A DNA stretch of 64,000 bases from Inia geoffrensis (taxonomy: Eukaryota; Chordata; Mammalia; Artiodactyla; Iniidae), in NCBI GenBank assembly GCA_036417435.1, contig CM070899.1, positions 145,652,237-145,716,236 on the forward strand, in the 5' to 3' direction. This document shows, piece after piece, positions 22,970 to 34,060 of this stretch (positions are counted from its first letter, which is position 1; every line of letters starts with the position of its first letter). The notes beneath the pieces were generated by a model. That model saw only the letters and a program-made list of their open reading frames with translations. It ran no database searches and was not told the DNA's origin. The position numbers and the translations under genes were made by a program.

Positions 22970-23295
22970 GTCCTGCCAGAGCCGTGAACGAGAGATGACC
23001 AAGGGCGGGCTGGCCTCACCAAGTGGGCTGAATTGAGCTTTGTTTGTGCTGCTGGAATAGTTCTGTCTGCTCGGGAAGTTTTGAAGGCTGGTCTCTGTTT
23101 CTTTTTGATTTTAACTGACTCAAACTTGAACTCTCCCCTCTTTACTTTCTCTGCCCGTAAATACAATCTGCCCCAAACCCTCAGTGACTGGCCTGTCGCT
23201 TGCTTCAGTTTGCTTGCCCCGAACTGCAATTCCTCCACTAATCCTGAATAAACTCATCTCTTGGAACTTGCCTTGGTTTACCTCTTTACTGAGGT
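22970..23295 (+). mobile_element. possible solo LTR fragment
   Basis: 'cctgaataaactcatctctt' (AATAAA at about 23,247) followed about 50 bp later by 'ctttactgaggtcaacag' resembles the polyA-signal, R and U5 end ('...ca') of a class I endogenous retrovirus LTR. I do not see a clear TATA box, duplication or internal retroviral sequence. It could equally be a chance polyadenylation-like motif. Confidence 0.3.
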
Positions 23296-24565
23296 CAACA
23301 GTGGAATCCAGAATTGGAATTCACACTCCCTTGGTATTGAGCCAGGCCCCATCTTGCCCCCTTGAGGAGTCTGGAAAAGTTGTCTTGTCCTCTAGCTTCA
23401 GGGTCTGCTGGGCAGGAACCCCCTAACTGGCTGGGTTCCTGCCAGGTCACGTGACCCAGAATGGTCCAGCATCCAGCTTACAGTCTGTGACAGCTTTGGT
23501 CAATGAGCTGCTACCAGAGTTGTACTTTTACCTTCAGCAAACGGCATCTTCTTTCTCTTAAAGGCCTTCTCCGAAATTCTTCAGCCTTATTTTCGTCTGT
23601 GATTCATTTGTACTTTCTCCGGCAACCTGGGGATTCTCTGAATTTGCTTGTACTTCAATCCGGCAGGGCTGAGAGTGGAACCTGCTGCACAGCCTGAGTT
23701 TAGACGTGTCGTCATCACAGGAGGCCCCTCCTACCTGGATGAGGTTCTTCAGCGCAGCCCACATGTCTCGGAGCTGAACCATTTCTAGAGCCAAACAGGC
23801 AGTGGCAGGAAGGGGACTCTCTCCCCAAGGCCACCGGCACCTTTGGACACAGCTGCCGTTTCTTAAGGGATGGCTAGGCTGAGCCATGCAATGAATGACA
23901 CACGTGGTCCCGTGGCTTCACAGAGACTTGATTCCTAGAATAATGGAACTTTGGGGACAGGAAGGGGCCTTTACGGCCTTCACTTCTGATTTGCTCCTTT
24001 CACCGCAAGGAAACTGAGGGCCGGGAAGACTGAGCCCTTTTCTGCTCCATCGACCAAACTGACCCCTCAGCGGTGAGCTGTTTGCCCAAGTACAAACCAC
24101 CACAATCTCAGAGGCTGGTAACTGAGAAGATTAAAATACAACAGCAAGTGTAAGAGGCTATGAGGATGGACCCTGACCAAAAAGCACCCCTGCAACAAGC
24201 AATCATTATTATTACAGGAAAGCCACCTAAAGGGATGGGGAGGCGCTGGCATCATGGCCGCGGTTCTGCAGCCTCTGCCCTCAGCTTCCTCTCCTCGGGG
24301 TCACCTCTGCTCCATACGCCCTCTTCCTCTGAGGCTCAGTCCCTGACCACGTGCTGCTGAGGCTCTGGCTCTCACCTTCAGCTGTGACAACATGACTCAG
24401 AAGCAGCAATCTCTGAACCTGGGAAAATCCGCCAGGCCGAGCAGCTGCAAATAACACTGCAGACTGAAAAGCGCCCTGACATTCAAAACCCCGTGCGTGT
24501 AACTAACTCGTCCTGGTCGCGTCACTAGCGAGGGATGGGGTCTGCTGTTACTCACCCATTGAACC
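23296..24565. other. no recognised feature
   Basis: No supported gene. 23,940-24,060 has old-repeat character ('aggaaactgagggccgggaa') that I cannot assign to a family. Confidence 0.35.
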
Positions 24566-24569
24566 ACTA

Positions 24570-25335
24570 GATCCTGAGGTCTGCCTACATGACAAGGTGA
24601 CATGCACGGTGCTAGGAGCTGGGGAATAAGACCCTGCCCTGAGTCAGCTGACATCCCCGAGGGGAGAGGAGACAATAAACAAACAACTGATAAATATCTC
24701 ACACCTCAGGCATTGATGGGTGTTGCCGCGGCAAAAAAGCAGGGAAGAGGATAGAGGTTAACTACTGGGGAAGCGGGTTGGGTGGGGGAGGGCTGCTGTT
24801 TTATACAGGACTGTACAGGCAGGCCTCTCCACTAAGATGGGATTTGACAGACACCGGAAGTACGTGAGGAGGCAAAAGCCATTTGGGTATCACAGGGAAG
24901 ATGCTAGGTGCTTTACAGATGTAAACTCACTTGGTGCAATGCCTAACGCCCAAAACTGTATTACGTGAGGTGGGGACCCTGCCAGGAGCATTCTAGGAAG
25001 AGCAAGGAGTCTGGGGTGGCTGGCAGAGCAGGGGATGGGAAGGGCGGCAGGGACCCTGGTCACGTACTGCCTTATGGGCCATTGTCAGGACGCTGGTGTT
25101 TCCAGGGTAGCGGGATGACTTGATCTGACTTGTGTGTTAGCAGGATCTCCCGGGATGCTGTGTTGGGAACAGTCTGTTAGGCAGCTACTGTGATGGTACA
25201 AGCGAGACAGAATGACAGTGAGCAGGCGGATGGGTGAGGAAGGTAGGGAGAGGTAGGGGGCATCCTGGATATATCTTCTCAGCAAAGTTGATTGGATTAT
25301 AGGAATAGCTGTTAAAATCATCAAGGCCTCTCTGG
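24570..25335 (-). repeat. L2 LINE, antisense
   Basis: Reverse-complement L2 3' part in order: 'ggtgctaggagctggggaat', 'ccctgccctgagtcagctga', 'gacaataaacaaacaactga', 'gctgctgttttatacagg', 'aggcctctccactaagatgg', 'ttatgggccattgtcagg', 'gggatgacttgatctgactt'. About 760 bp, interrupted at about 24,875-24,965 by a different repeat. Confidence 0.75.
24898..24965. repeat. short repeat shared with 63,036-63,105, inside L2
   Basis: Starts 'gatgctaggtgctttacaga' and continues 'tgtaaactcacttggtgcaa'. It closely matches a segment at 63 kb and breaks the L2 at its own flank. The first part is MIR-like ('gctaggcgctttacatgtat...ctcattt'), but both copies share departures from MIR. It may be a MIR subfamily or an unnamed element. 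Confidence 0.55.
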
Positions 25336-26330
25336 GACCACCCAGTGAGTCTTGTCCCATCATTTACAACTGACTTGAGGCTTAAGACAGCTAACGTGCC
25401 ATCCTGCAAAGAGATGAACGGGGCTTCTGAAGTGGAAAAATGAGTCTAGCCAAACATTCGATCCCCACTGACATCAGCAACAAAGCATGGGGGGAAAGTT
25501 ACATGAAGCTCATTTTGCAGCCAGGCGAGGACAATAGACCACAAAGGAAGCTAATATCTACAGAGAAGTCTAGCAATTACAGGTAAATGTATGAGGGTGG
25601 AGGATTTTAGACTAATTCCAATCAATATGCCATTGATGAGTGGTTCCCAATGTGCATGTGCTGGGAACAAGTGAAAGAAAGTTTCCCATATCAAAATGAA
25701 GCTGAGGAACACTGGGTTGAATGACACTGAACTTGTTTCTTTGTACAGGACTTTTCAGGGCCTTTAATATGTTAATGTGCATCACCAGTTTCCAAAAGAG
25801 ATCTTTATCAAGCTCATGCACTTTGTTGCTGCTGTTGTTTTAATGGAGCCCCTTCCTAGAGTAATATTATTTGAAACACTTTGGGGAAACCCTCAATAGA
25901 TAGACCATATCACCTGAGCATCCCATAACTCAAAAGAGTTTTCTGGGGTCCTGTGCTGAGTGCTGGGGGTACAAAGAAAAGTAAGGACACCAAGCATCAT
26001 GTGGTGCTTTGCAGGCTCAGGGGCACCTGCTCCCTCAGCTACCATCTGCCTGTCCAAGGCTGCCAGGTATGGGGTGAGGCTGCAAGGTGAAAGCAAAGCC
26101 TGGAGGAATCTAGCATGCAGGGCGCTCCGCCTCCACAAGACTCCTTGGCCCCATGTCCCTCTCCGTGAGCACAAGGATTTGGGAAAGGCCTCCGTCAAAT
26201 GCACATTTTTTAAAGCACACTCCTCTTTTCACATTACTTTGTCACCTGAACTAATTAGAAGGGAATGAAGGAAAGAACACATGTAGAATAAGCTTCTGTG
26301 GCCCCTTTTATCAATACATAGATCCCTTCC
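25336..26330. other. no recognised feature; faint L2 scraps
   Basis: 'gtgctgagtgctgggggtac' near 25,952 is L2-like. Otherwise unassigned. Confidence 0.35.
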
Positions 26331-26334
26331 CTTT

Positions 26335-26600
26335 AGTCCTCATTACAGCTCCACAACAACGGAGCTAACATTTAGGAAATTTCGAGAAGCCTTTTGGGAA
26401 GCCTTTCCCTGTCCATCCATTTAGAGCTCAGAAGATCCCTTTGAAGGAGATGGGTAATTGTTATTCAAACTGGAGGAAAGTGAGACCTGCAGACATTTGG
26501 TGACCTGCCCCAGGTCACACAGATCACAGCAGCAGAGCCCAATACAAAGGTGGGTCTGTATCAAAAGTCTGCTCTCTCCCTGATACACCAGTGCCTGGTT
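26335..26600 (-). repeat. MIR SINE, antisense, interrupted
   Basis: 'cattacagctccacaacaac' at the start, then after roughly 90 unassigned bases 'gtgacctgccccaggtcaca' and 'agatcacagcagcagagccc' continue the reverse-complement MIR. Confidence 0.6.
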
Positions 26601-27635
26601 TACTCACTGCACAGCTGTCCAGCAGGCAGAGGCCCTACTGGAAACCTTAGCAAATGAACTTACAAAGCCCAGAGACTGAGTAAGCTGGAGGAGTTTAACC
26701 CAGGGCCCTGCTCAGAGCCTGAGCCGTCTAACCAGACCCCGAAGTGGTAGAAAGATGGAGACATGGCAGAGCCCAGGGCACCTTGTACATGTTCTGCCAA
26801 GACTGTGCTGTGTGTCCCGGTCTATGGCCCGGATAGAACTGGCTCTTGCCTATTTCAATTCCAGAGTTGTTCCTCTAGAAAACATTCTCATGGTGAATCT
26901 TAAAGGTTCACTGACTTCCCAACTGTAACTCAGCAGATGGCTCAGCAGAGCACAAAATTCGGGGCAACAGGCAGCCCTTAACCCGCACTTGGATGATGGC
27001 TAGGGTCACTGAGAAGGAACACAAGTTGGGGCAGAGAAATGTCATGGTATACACATGTCACTTCAAAAAAAAAAAAAGATGTCAGAAGGAGTACATTTTT
27101 CATTCTCCTTACAAATGATTCCATCTATGACGTGGTACAAACTCATTTTACACATCAGAAATTCATAAAATCTCTCCAAATAGCCTCTATAGCTGTAGCA
27201 TTGCTTTTCTGGATAGGCAGGGAGTTTGTCTTCCTTGACCACGAGTGATGCTATCCAAAGCAGATCTGTTTTATGAAAAGATTCATTTTTAGATTCAATT
27301 TTACCTTTGCACTTATCATATAAATGCTCATATTATTGTTTTCTATGCATAATAATCAATTTGCTAATTTTCACTGAAACATATCATTGAGACAACAACC
27401 TATACCTATTATAGATGTATGTATGTGTGTGTATGTGTGTGCTTGTGTATATATACACTCCTTATGTTCTACCAATTTGAGCACAGAATTTTAAACCCAC
27501 CTCATTATTTTAGTATCAACGTTGAATCTCCAAAACCTGTGTATTTTAGATTATTTTAACAAACTAGCTCAGAAACGAGGTCAGGGGTCAAAGTATTTAA
27601 AGTGAAAAATCTTAACTATAATAGTTTTAGCCCAT
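26601..27635. other. no recognised gene; TG-rich tract 27,416-27,460
   Basis: Imperfect (TATG)n/(TG)n tract at 27,416-27,460; the surrounding AT-rich sequence is unassigned. Confidence 0.4.
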
Positions 27636-27639
27636 TGTA

Positions 27640-27855
27640 TGTGTCGTTCAGCTAGATACTTCATAAATATTACCTACCATCACAAACCCATACAAAACGA
27701 GTGTTAGTATCGTGATTTTAAAGAAGAACAAACTGGAGTTCTGAAAAGAAATCTGACTTGCTCTCAGGGCGCTGCCACTCAGGTGGGAAAGCTGGGATGT
27801 GAACCACAGCCTGTGTTCCTCTAAAGACTGAGCTCCAAGGAGCTCTATATTGCTG
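27640..27855 (-). repeat. MIR SINE, antisense
   Basis: 'ctagatacttcataaatatt', 'acctaccatcacaaaccca', 'gattttaaagaagaacaaac', 'gaaagctgggatgtgaacca' track the reverse-complement MIR (tacatgtattatctc ... ggattcgaaccc). Confidence 0.6.
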
Positions 27856-27905
27856 GGCAGGGTTTCAATCAGACCCATTTCAGTCTAATTCCAAGGCTCT
27901 GAATT

Positions 27906-27937
27906 GTGTGCATGTGTGTGTGCACGCACATGCACAC
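27906..27937. repeat. alternating purine-pyrimidine hairpin
   Basis: Arms 'gtgtgcatgtg' (27906-27916) and 'cacatgcacac' (27927-27937) are perfectly complementary around a 10-nt spacer. The whole tract alternates purine and pyrimidine except for short breaks, favouring Z-DNA or cruciform structures. Confidence 0.75.
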
Positions 27938-29982
27938 GTTTACAAGGAAGGGGAAAAAAAGTCTCCTGATTTTGCACATGGGACATTTGGGGACCAAGTT
28001 TAGGGTGGCCCAGTTCATTCAAGAAACGATGTCAGCAATGGGATGCTCTGGTTCACTGAGCTGACTTCTTTATCAAAGACAACCTCTCTGGTCCCACTGG
28101 AGACCAAAGCGCGGCCCACAGATCCAGGAACGGCAAGTCCCCCTAAGGCTGCCAATCTGGCACTTAAGAGAGATTCCTTCAAAGATTTAGAAAATAAACA
28201 AACTTGCACTCTTTTTGAGCTAGTATCCTGCAAACCAGGAGAGCTTGAATCTCCATCCTTTGGGTAAAACACTCATATTGACTTCACGTCACCCCTGTTT
28301 TATAATTTGGGGGTTATTTTATAACATTTAACTTGCGATGCCTCAAAATTTACAGAACAGGAAGATGTAGTACTCTCCCTCCCTCTACACCCCTCCCCCT
28401 TTCAGTTCTTCTAATTTTCAGAAGAGCCTACTGACCCTAATGCTTCCAAAAACCTATGAGAGGTTCTTAGCACCAGTTAAAATAACCCACTTCTCTTGCG
28501 CCTCCCTGAAGAGGTTCTGTGACTCATCACAAGGCACACCCTCGCCTCAGTCTCCCTGTTCAAAAAGATGCCCCTTCCTTTGTGTTGGCCTTAAACTACA
28601 TCTGACAGCCTCTCTTCTTCTCTCACATACTTCCTCCCTGGGGTCTTCATGGATTCAGTATAAGAGAGGCCCACCTCCAGCCTCACATCACAGCCATGTA
28701 CCCTACATGCCTGTCAGCTCAAGCTTGGAGTCTGCAATGACTGAATGCTGTTGTCCTTTCCCTACAGAACAGTGCCTGCCTAATTAGTGTTTGCATGTTA
28801 TCCAACTGACTTTAACATGAACCACACAGGTTTTGGAGACCAGTCTCTCCCTCATTCTTAGCAGCATATGACATGAATCAGGCCTTTACCTAGACAAGAA
28901 CACACGGGTAATGACGTTAGCCCGAATGTTTCACCACAGACACACTCTAGCCGTCCTGGGTATCGGCTGGAAGGTGGCTTATTTCGTGTATAAACTCTTG
29001 GACAATGTGCACGGGTGCTTAATCAGTATATGGCATGGAAAGTTATGTAACTCAAGTTAACACAATTCCCAAACTACTGTTGAATGGGCCTTCCTGCTCC
29101 TTCCTTTAGAAATTACTTCATCTAAGTAAAGGGCTCCAGCCTTTTGAAACAGATCAAATAAAAGGGAGATATTGCTAAGAGGATAAATGTGGGAGCTTAA
29201 ACAGGCATCTTAATTAGCATTTTGTCTAGAGGGAAACTCCATTTCTGGATGTGGTAATTAATGAACATTTAGTCAATACAGAGATGACTGACTCATCCCA
29301 GATACAACCATCCTTTTTATTAAGTTCACTATGTTTTGCCTTTGGGTCTCTGGAACTCAAGTTTTGAAAAGAGTCAAGTCTTTATCAACAACTGCCGTCA
29401 CTTGAATGAACAGAAAATTGGTTTTTAGGGGTTTTTTTCCTGCTGGATTTTTTTTAAAACTAGCATACTTTAAAATACTTGACAGGAGTGTTGGGAGTAG
29501 GAAAGGCAGGATTGGGCAGAAATACGTCTGATCTGAACGGAAGACAGTCGCCAGCAAGAACCTCAGAACTTTTTTTTTTCTTTAACTGAAAAGCATCTTT
29601 CCTCTTGACCTTAGTAGCTGTACTAAGTCCAGTAAACCTCATTCATATTTGAGAAAGGAACTGTATTATCTGGTTTACATGGACATTTTAGCTCATATCA
29701 CAGATCTTTAGCTACTGTCACCTCTTTGCTGATCTTGGTAAGGCAATACCATCTATTCTTACAACTAGGATGGGGAGAAGCCCTGCCTTTTCTCCAAGTG
29801 CAGAAGGTAGAGAGAATGGCAACATTCTTAGGCAACTCTGATCTTGGGTGGCCTCGGCCTGCAGTAGCTTGAAGCAGGATTTCGGTTCCCAGCCAAAGAT
29901 TCAAGTCAGGCCACGGCAATGAGAGCACTGAATCCTAGCCACTAGATCCATGGCCAGTGACAAGGTCCGGGCCTGTCAGCTG
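27938..29982. other. two kb without recognised repeats or genes
   Basis: The longest stretch of this kind in the left half. It contains homeodomain-type TAATTA cores at 29,211 and 29,255 but no supported gene. A conserved non-coding element is possible but cannot be shown from one sequence. Confidence 0.35.
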
Positions 29983-30560
29983 TGTAGAAATGAATTTCCA
30001 CAGAGAGACAGAAAGTAGTGAAACAAGTAAAGTGTTTATTAGGAGGAAAAAGGCTACGCGTGGATAGACACATGGGCGAGCTCAGAGAGAGAGTCACACA
30101 CTCGTGGTAGGCTGTACCACTTATATGGGACATTTCTTCCAGGTTTCCTTTGGTCAGTCATCTTGCTTTGGCTGGTTCTGAGTCCATATTTGTTTTACCT
30201 CAGGGTCCTCCCCTGTGTACACGTGCAACTCTTAGCCAAGATGGTTACCAGCAAAGAGGCCTATGGGTAGGTTGACATCACTTACTATGGGATGGCACCC
30301 CTCCCTTTTTGACCTCCAAGGAGCCTTTCTGCACATGTGTAGTTGGGAAGGTCTCCTTGACTTTTAGAATGAGGAATATGTGGTCTCTTTATCTCTTATC
30401 TGGGCAGGGCTCAGCCTCTCCTCCTCTTCATCTTGGATTATCTGTCCACAGGGGACAGACTCCAGCTGTTCAGCCTGGGGCCCATCTATCTCCTGCCCCA
30501 ACTCCAGCACAAGCAGGAATATGAGAGATCTAATTAACCTGTGAATTGAACATTTTCTCA
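29983..30560 (-). mobile_element. probable solo LTR of an endogenous retrovirus, antisense
   Basis: Read on the minus strand, the order is: a U3-like segment with 'gccatcccatagtaagtgat', a TATA-like 'ccatataagtgg' (about 30,114-30,125), an R segment with 'gagctcgcccatgtgtctat', polyA signal 'cctaataaacac' (about 30,031-30,042), then U5 'tttcactactttctgtctct' ending near 29,983. The TATA-to-AATAAA spacing of about 80 bp and the U5 wording are typical of class I (gamma-like) LTRs. I see no gag, pol or env nearby, so it is a solo LTR or remnant. The U3 boundary (right end) and duplication are not resolved. Confidence 0.65.
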
Positions 30561-30634
30561 TCGTTTCTTCCTAGGCTTTATAAAAAATAGATTAGCAGAT
30601 TACCCAATCACAGAGACCACAGAGCATTCAGCAG

Positions 30635-30840
30635 CGCACCAGGATACGCTGAGCACTCCCGGTACTGCGGTACCTAATTTCACCTGTAAGATATCTTCTT
30701 TAATCCTCGCCAATTAACCAATTTATTCCTCAGGGGACACTTAGAAGGGCTGAGGTTCAGAGGGGCTTTCACTGAGCCCCCAGCTCAGTCTGCAACAGAT
30801 TCAGGAGTGGAATTCAGATCCACCTGCTTCCATGGCTTGT
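30635..30840 (-). repeat. MIR SINE, antisense
   Basis: 'cgctgagcactcccggtact', 'tttaatcctcgccaattaac', 'gggctgaggttcagaggggc', 'ggagtggaattcagatccac' follow reverse-complement MIR. Confidence 0.65.
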
Positions 30841-31523
30841 GTTCTTTCTCCCACATGGAAAGGCGGCCCTTACAGAGGCAAAGGTGTAACGGGCACAAGA
30901 GGATTATCCAGTGAGTGAGGCTGGGAACTCTCCGGGTTGCCTGGAAATGAGCTAGCTAGAATGGGTTTTCCGGTGAGCAGGACTGAACCCCAGCACCACT
31001 CTGCATAGGACATGAGCCCCCCAACTTTCCAGGCACAGGGCAGCTGGCATTTCTGAGCGCTCCTTTAAACAGGTAGCAACAAATCTCAGAAAGATGCTTG
31101 ACCCTAATGCGTATTCCTCTGTGCAGGTCACTCTCAGGCTTGCCTTGAAACATGAGACCAACAGGAGGACAGGGGCTCTCACCTACACCACAGACCCACT
31201 GTGAGTCCAACTATACCCACACTGAGCCACACAGGATGTCAAGATGATGGGGCCCATGTGCCTGCTCATGACAGGGACAGGCAGGCCATCAAATTCCGGA
31301 TGGTCCTGAAGCGACCACATGTGGCCATCCCTGCACTTCCATACAAGCTGAGTGCCAGGCTAGCAGCCGTGCCAAGCCAGGAGCATTAACCCACAGATGG
31401 GTTAATTTCCACATACAAATGCCCAACTTGTAAAGCGACCTTGGTGGTTTTCTATTGATTTTTCAAAGGCTAATCACATTTCAGAGGCCCATTTCTCCAA
31501 GTAAGTTGCAAGGCAACAAATCT
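30841..31523. other. no recognised feature
   Basis: No supported gene or repeat. Confidence 0.35.
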
Positions 31524-31535
31524 CTATCAGGTTTT

Positions 31536-31759
31536 TTTGTTTGTTTGTTTTGTTTTGCGTTTTTTGCGGTACGTGGGCCTCTCACTGCTGTGGCCTCTCC
31601 CGTTGCGGAGCACAGGCTCCGGACGCTCAGGCTCAGCGGCCATGGCTCACAGGCCCAGCCGCTCCGCGGCACGTGGGATCTTCCCGGACCGGGGCACGAA
31701 CCCGCGTCCCCTGCATTGGCAGGCGGACTCTCAACCACTGCGCCACCAGGGAAGCCCAT
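31536..31759 (-). mobile_element. CHR-type SINE (short form), antisense
   Basis: A T-rich tail (TTTG-type, 31,536-31,566), then 'gcggtacgtgggcctctcac', body, and head 'gccaccagggaagccc'. The duplication 'ctatcaggtttt' occurs at 31,524-31,535 and 31,760-31,771. The tail has evolved into a TTTG-like simple repeat. Confidence 0.92.
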
Positions 31760-31771
31760 CTATCAGGTTTT

Positions 31772-32455
31772 ATATACCACTCTCTCAACACAGCTAGGAG
31801 AAAACTGGGCTATTTATTGAACTAGGCTGTATTTAAAATAAATAGAATGCAAACATCAGGAACTTTTCCTTTCACCAATGCACTGCTCCTTAGTGAGTTG
31901 TAGCAAATTAAGGCACTGCCTTTCAATAAAGGAGTTTCAGAGATTTTTATGGCTTAGAGCCAAACAGCATGCTTTGCATGCTATTCTACTTACTGCCAGA
32001 TACCACTGCTTTAGGGAAGCACTCAAATGCATGCCTTGAATTCATCTAGAACCTGGTTTTCCCAGAGCATAAAATAAAAGAAAGATGTTTTAACATAAGA
32101 AAAATCATCACAGTTCAGCTGGGACTAATGCATTTAAGGAGTAACGGAGAGGGAGCTCCTATGATTGCTTCTGCGGCTACATCGGCTTTATAATCCCAAG
32201 TCACTCACCGGTGTCCATTCTCTGCTAAACTCAGTTATAAAGCTTTCCTGAAAATCGCTTTGGGGAGTTTGCTGACACACAGACAACAGTGACAGCTAAT
32301 CCTGGAGGGAGTTGCTGTCTCTGGTCTTTAGTGTTCAGGCTGTCAAGAAGTGGCCCGTAATTCATCCTGTGTTCAACCCCGCTCAAGCATCTCCTCTGTG
32401 CTGGAGCAGAATTACGGAAACTCCACCCCCAGGGTGGTCATCACGGTCATGTCAC
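31772..32455. other. no recognised feature
   Basis: No supported gene or repeat. Confidence 0.35.
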
Positions 32456-32459
32456 CACT

Positions 32460-32700
32460 GCATTACCAACTAACACTCATATGTGCTTGCTGCAGGGCAG
32501 ACACGTGGACGGTACTTCACACGCACTAACTCACTTAATCCTAGCAGTTCTGTGAGACAGACACCATCATCATCAATCCTATCATACTGAGGAGGACACA
32601 GAGGTCCAGCAGGGTTGCATGCCACGAGCCAAACAGCTGGCAGGTAGCAGAGCTTGGACTCACGGCCAGGTCTGTCCAGCTCTAAACGCCAGACTCCCCT
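32460..32700 (-). repeat. MIR SINE, antisense
   Basis: 'gcttgctgcagggcagacac', 'aactcacttaatcctagcag', 'gtgagacagacaccatcatc', 'gctggcaggtagcagagctt', 'ggactcacggccaggtctg' cover almost the whole MIR in reverse. Confidence 0.78.
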
Positions 32701-32704
32701 CTAC

Positions 32705-32885
32705 TCCAGCATAACTCTCAACCTCTCCAATGAATCAGAACCCACTGGAGCTTGTTAAAGCTGGTGCTTGCCAAGCCTCTCTACCCCACTCCCCGAGAGC
32801 CTCTCCCAGAAGGTCTGGGTGGAATCCAGGAATCTGCATCTATAATAAGTGCCTGAGACGATCCAGGTACCACATTCCCCGATGC
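32705..32885 (+). repeat. MER5A-type hAT MITE
   Basis: 'gagcttgttaaagctggtgc', 'tctcccagaaggtctgggtg', 'ggaatctgcatctataataa', 'gtgcctgagacgatccaggt' match the non-autonomous Charlie-type element MER5A in order. Fossil DNA transposon. Confidence 0.65.
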
Positions 32886-33635
32886 ACCTGCCCATCTTGC
32901 ACATGTCAGTTAATATGGACGATCAACAGGAATCTGAGATAGAGGCTGACAGCTCCAGCTGTGGAGCAGGTGAGAGCATGACTTCCCGTGGGAACCGAGG
33001 TTCCCACGGTTCTGCATGCGAACTGTGCGGCCAGCTGGTCCCCAGCCCACCTGTGCAGTGCTGATAGGTAGGCCGGCCAGGAGACGCCAACCCCAGTGTC
33101 ACCCCACCCAAGCCAACTGGTAAGGACTGTGATCTGACCAGGTGTTACCCCCTGGCTCTCTATCCATGAATCCCAGCGGGGAGCTGGCTGTTGTGTGTAC
33201 CTGGCTTGTTCACTGTTGTCGCTCAGGGCACAAGTAGTAGCAGGTGCTACAAGAGTCACATAAGAGGACTGCTGCTTGTGACTACTGGATTTGGTCTTTC
33301 TCTTACTTGCCAATCCCTGGTCTTTCCCACAAGCTCTGGGATTCCTTATCAATACAGCAGAGAAAATAACAGAGGATCGGCTGAAGGAGTAATGAGAGGG
33401 CCACCCATGACCAATGCTGCTTAATGCCTGGAGGCAGAAGCACTCGGTGTGTTGGTGGACGCCAAGACCAATGTATGATGGGCCAGTTGATGGAAACTGA
33501 GCAAAAGGCATGTATACTCTCTAGAGCCAAGGACACTTATTGACGCTAACCACTGCAGATGAGTCAGGGTGTGTGTACATTATTTCAGCAAATCACTATT
33601 CAAGCATCAAGTAACATGAACTGAACCCCTATCAT
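32886..33635. other. no recognised feature
   Basis: A 201-codon minus frame (32,906-33,511) has no domain and lies in unassigned sequence; treated as chance. Confidence 0.35.
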
Positions 33636-33639
33636 GCAT

Positions 33640-33800
33640 GCATGCGTTCATTCATTGAATAAACATTTACACCATGCCTACCCTATGCCAGGCACTATTC
33701 CAGGCACAGAGATGTAGCAGTAAACAGTGTGACAGAATATCCTTTTCCATTAGGAAGTTACAGAACATGCACTGGGGGTTGGAGGAGATAAAGGTAATAA
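33640..33800 (-). repeat. L2 LINE 3' end, antisense
   Basis: 'ttcattcattgaataaacat', 'gcctaccctatgccaggcac', 'tattccaggcacagagatgt', 'agcagtaaacagtgtgacag' are the reverse-complement L2 3' terminus. Confidence 0.7.
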
Positions 33801-33884
33801 ACATGATGCATTTCCTAGTCTCCAGGTGTACACAATCTGGAGCGAGTCTGGCAATGTAATTTAAATGCAGGAAGAGTGATATAC

Positions 33885-34060
33885 ATACCTCATCTCACCT
33901 TTATGACACACTGTGAGGATAAGCAAATGTCCTACCCCCATTTTACAGATGTGAGAACTGAGATTCAGAGCATTTAAGTAACTGGTTCCATCATAAAGCT
34001 GGTTAGTGTAGGAATAGGGATGTGGTGATGCAGATGCAATACTGCATCTTTTACTATTTA
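33885..34060 (-). repeat. MIR SINE, antisense
   Basis: 'cctacccccattttacagat', 'gtgagaactgagattcagag', 'catttaagtaactggttcca' are the reverse-complement MIR core. Confidence 0.72.
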
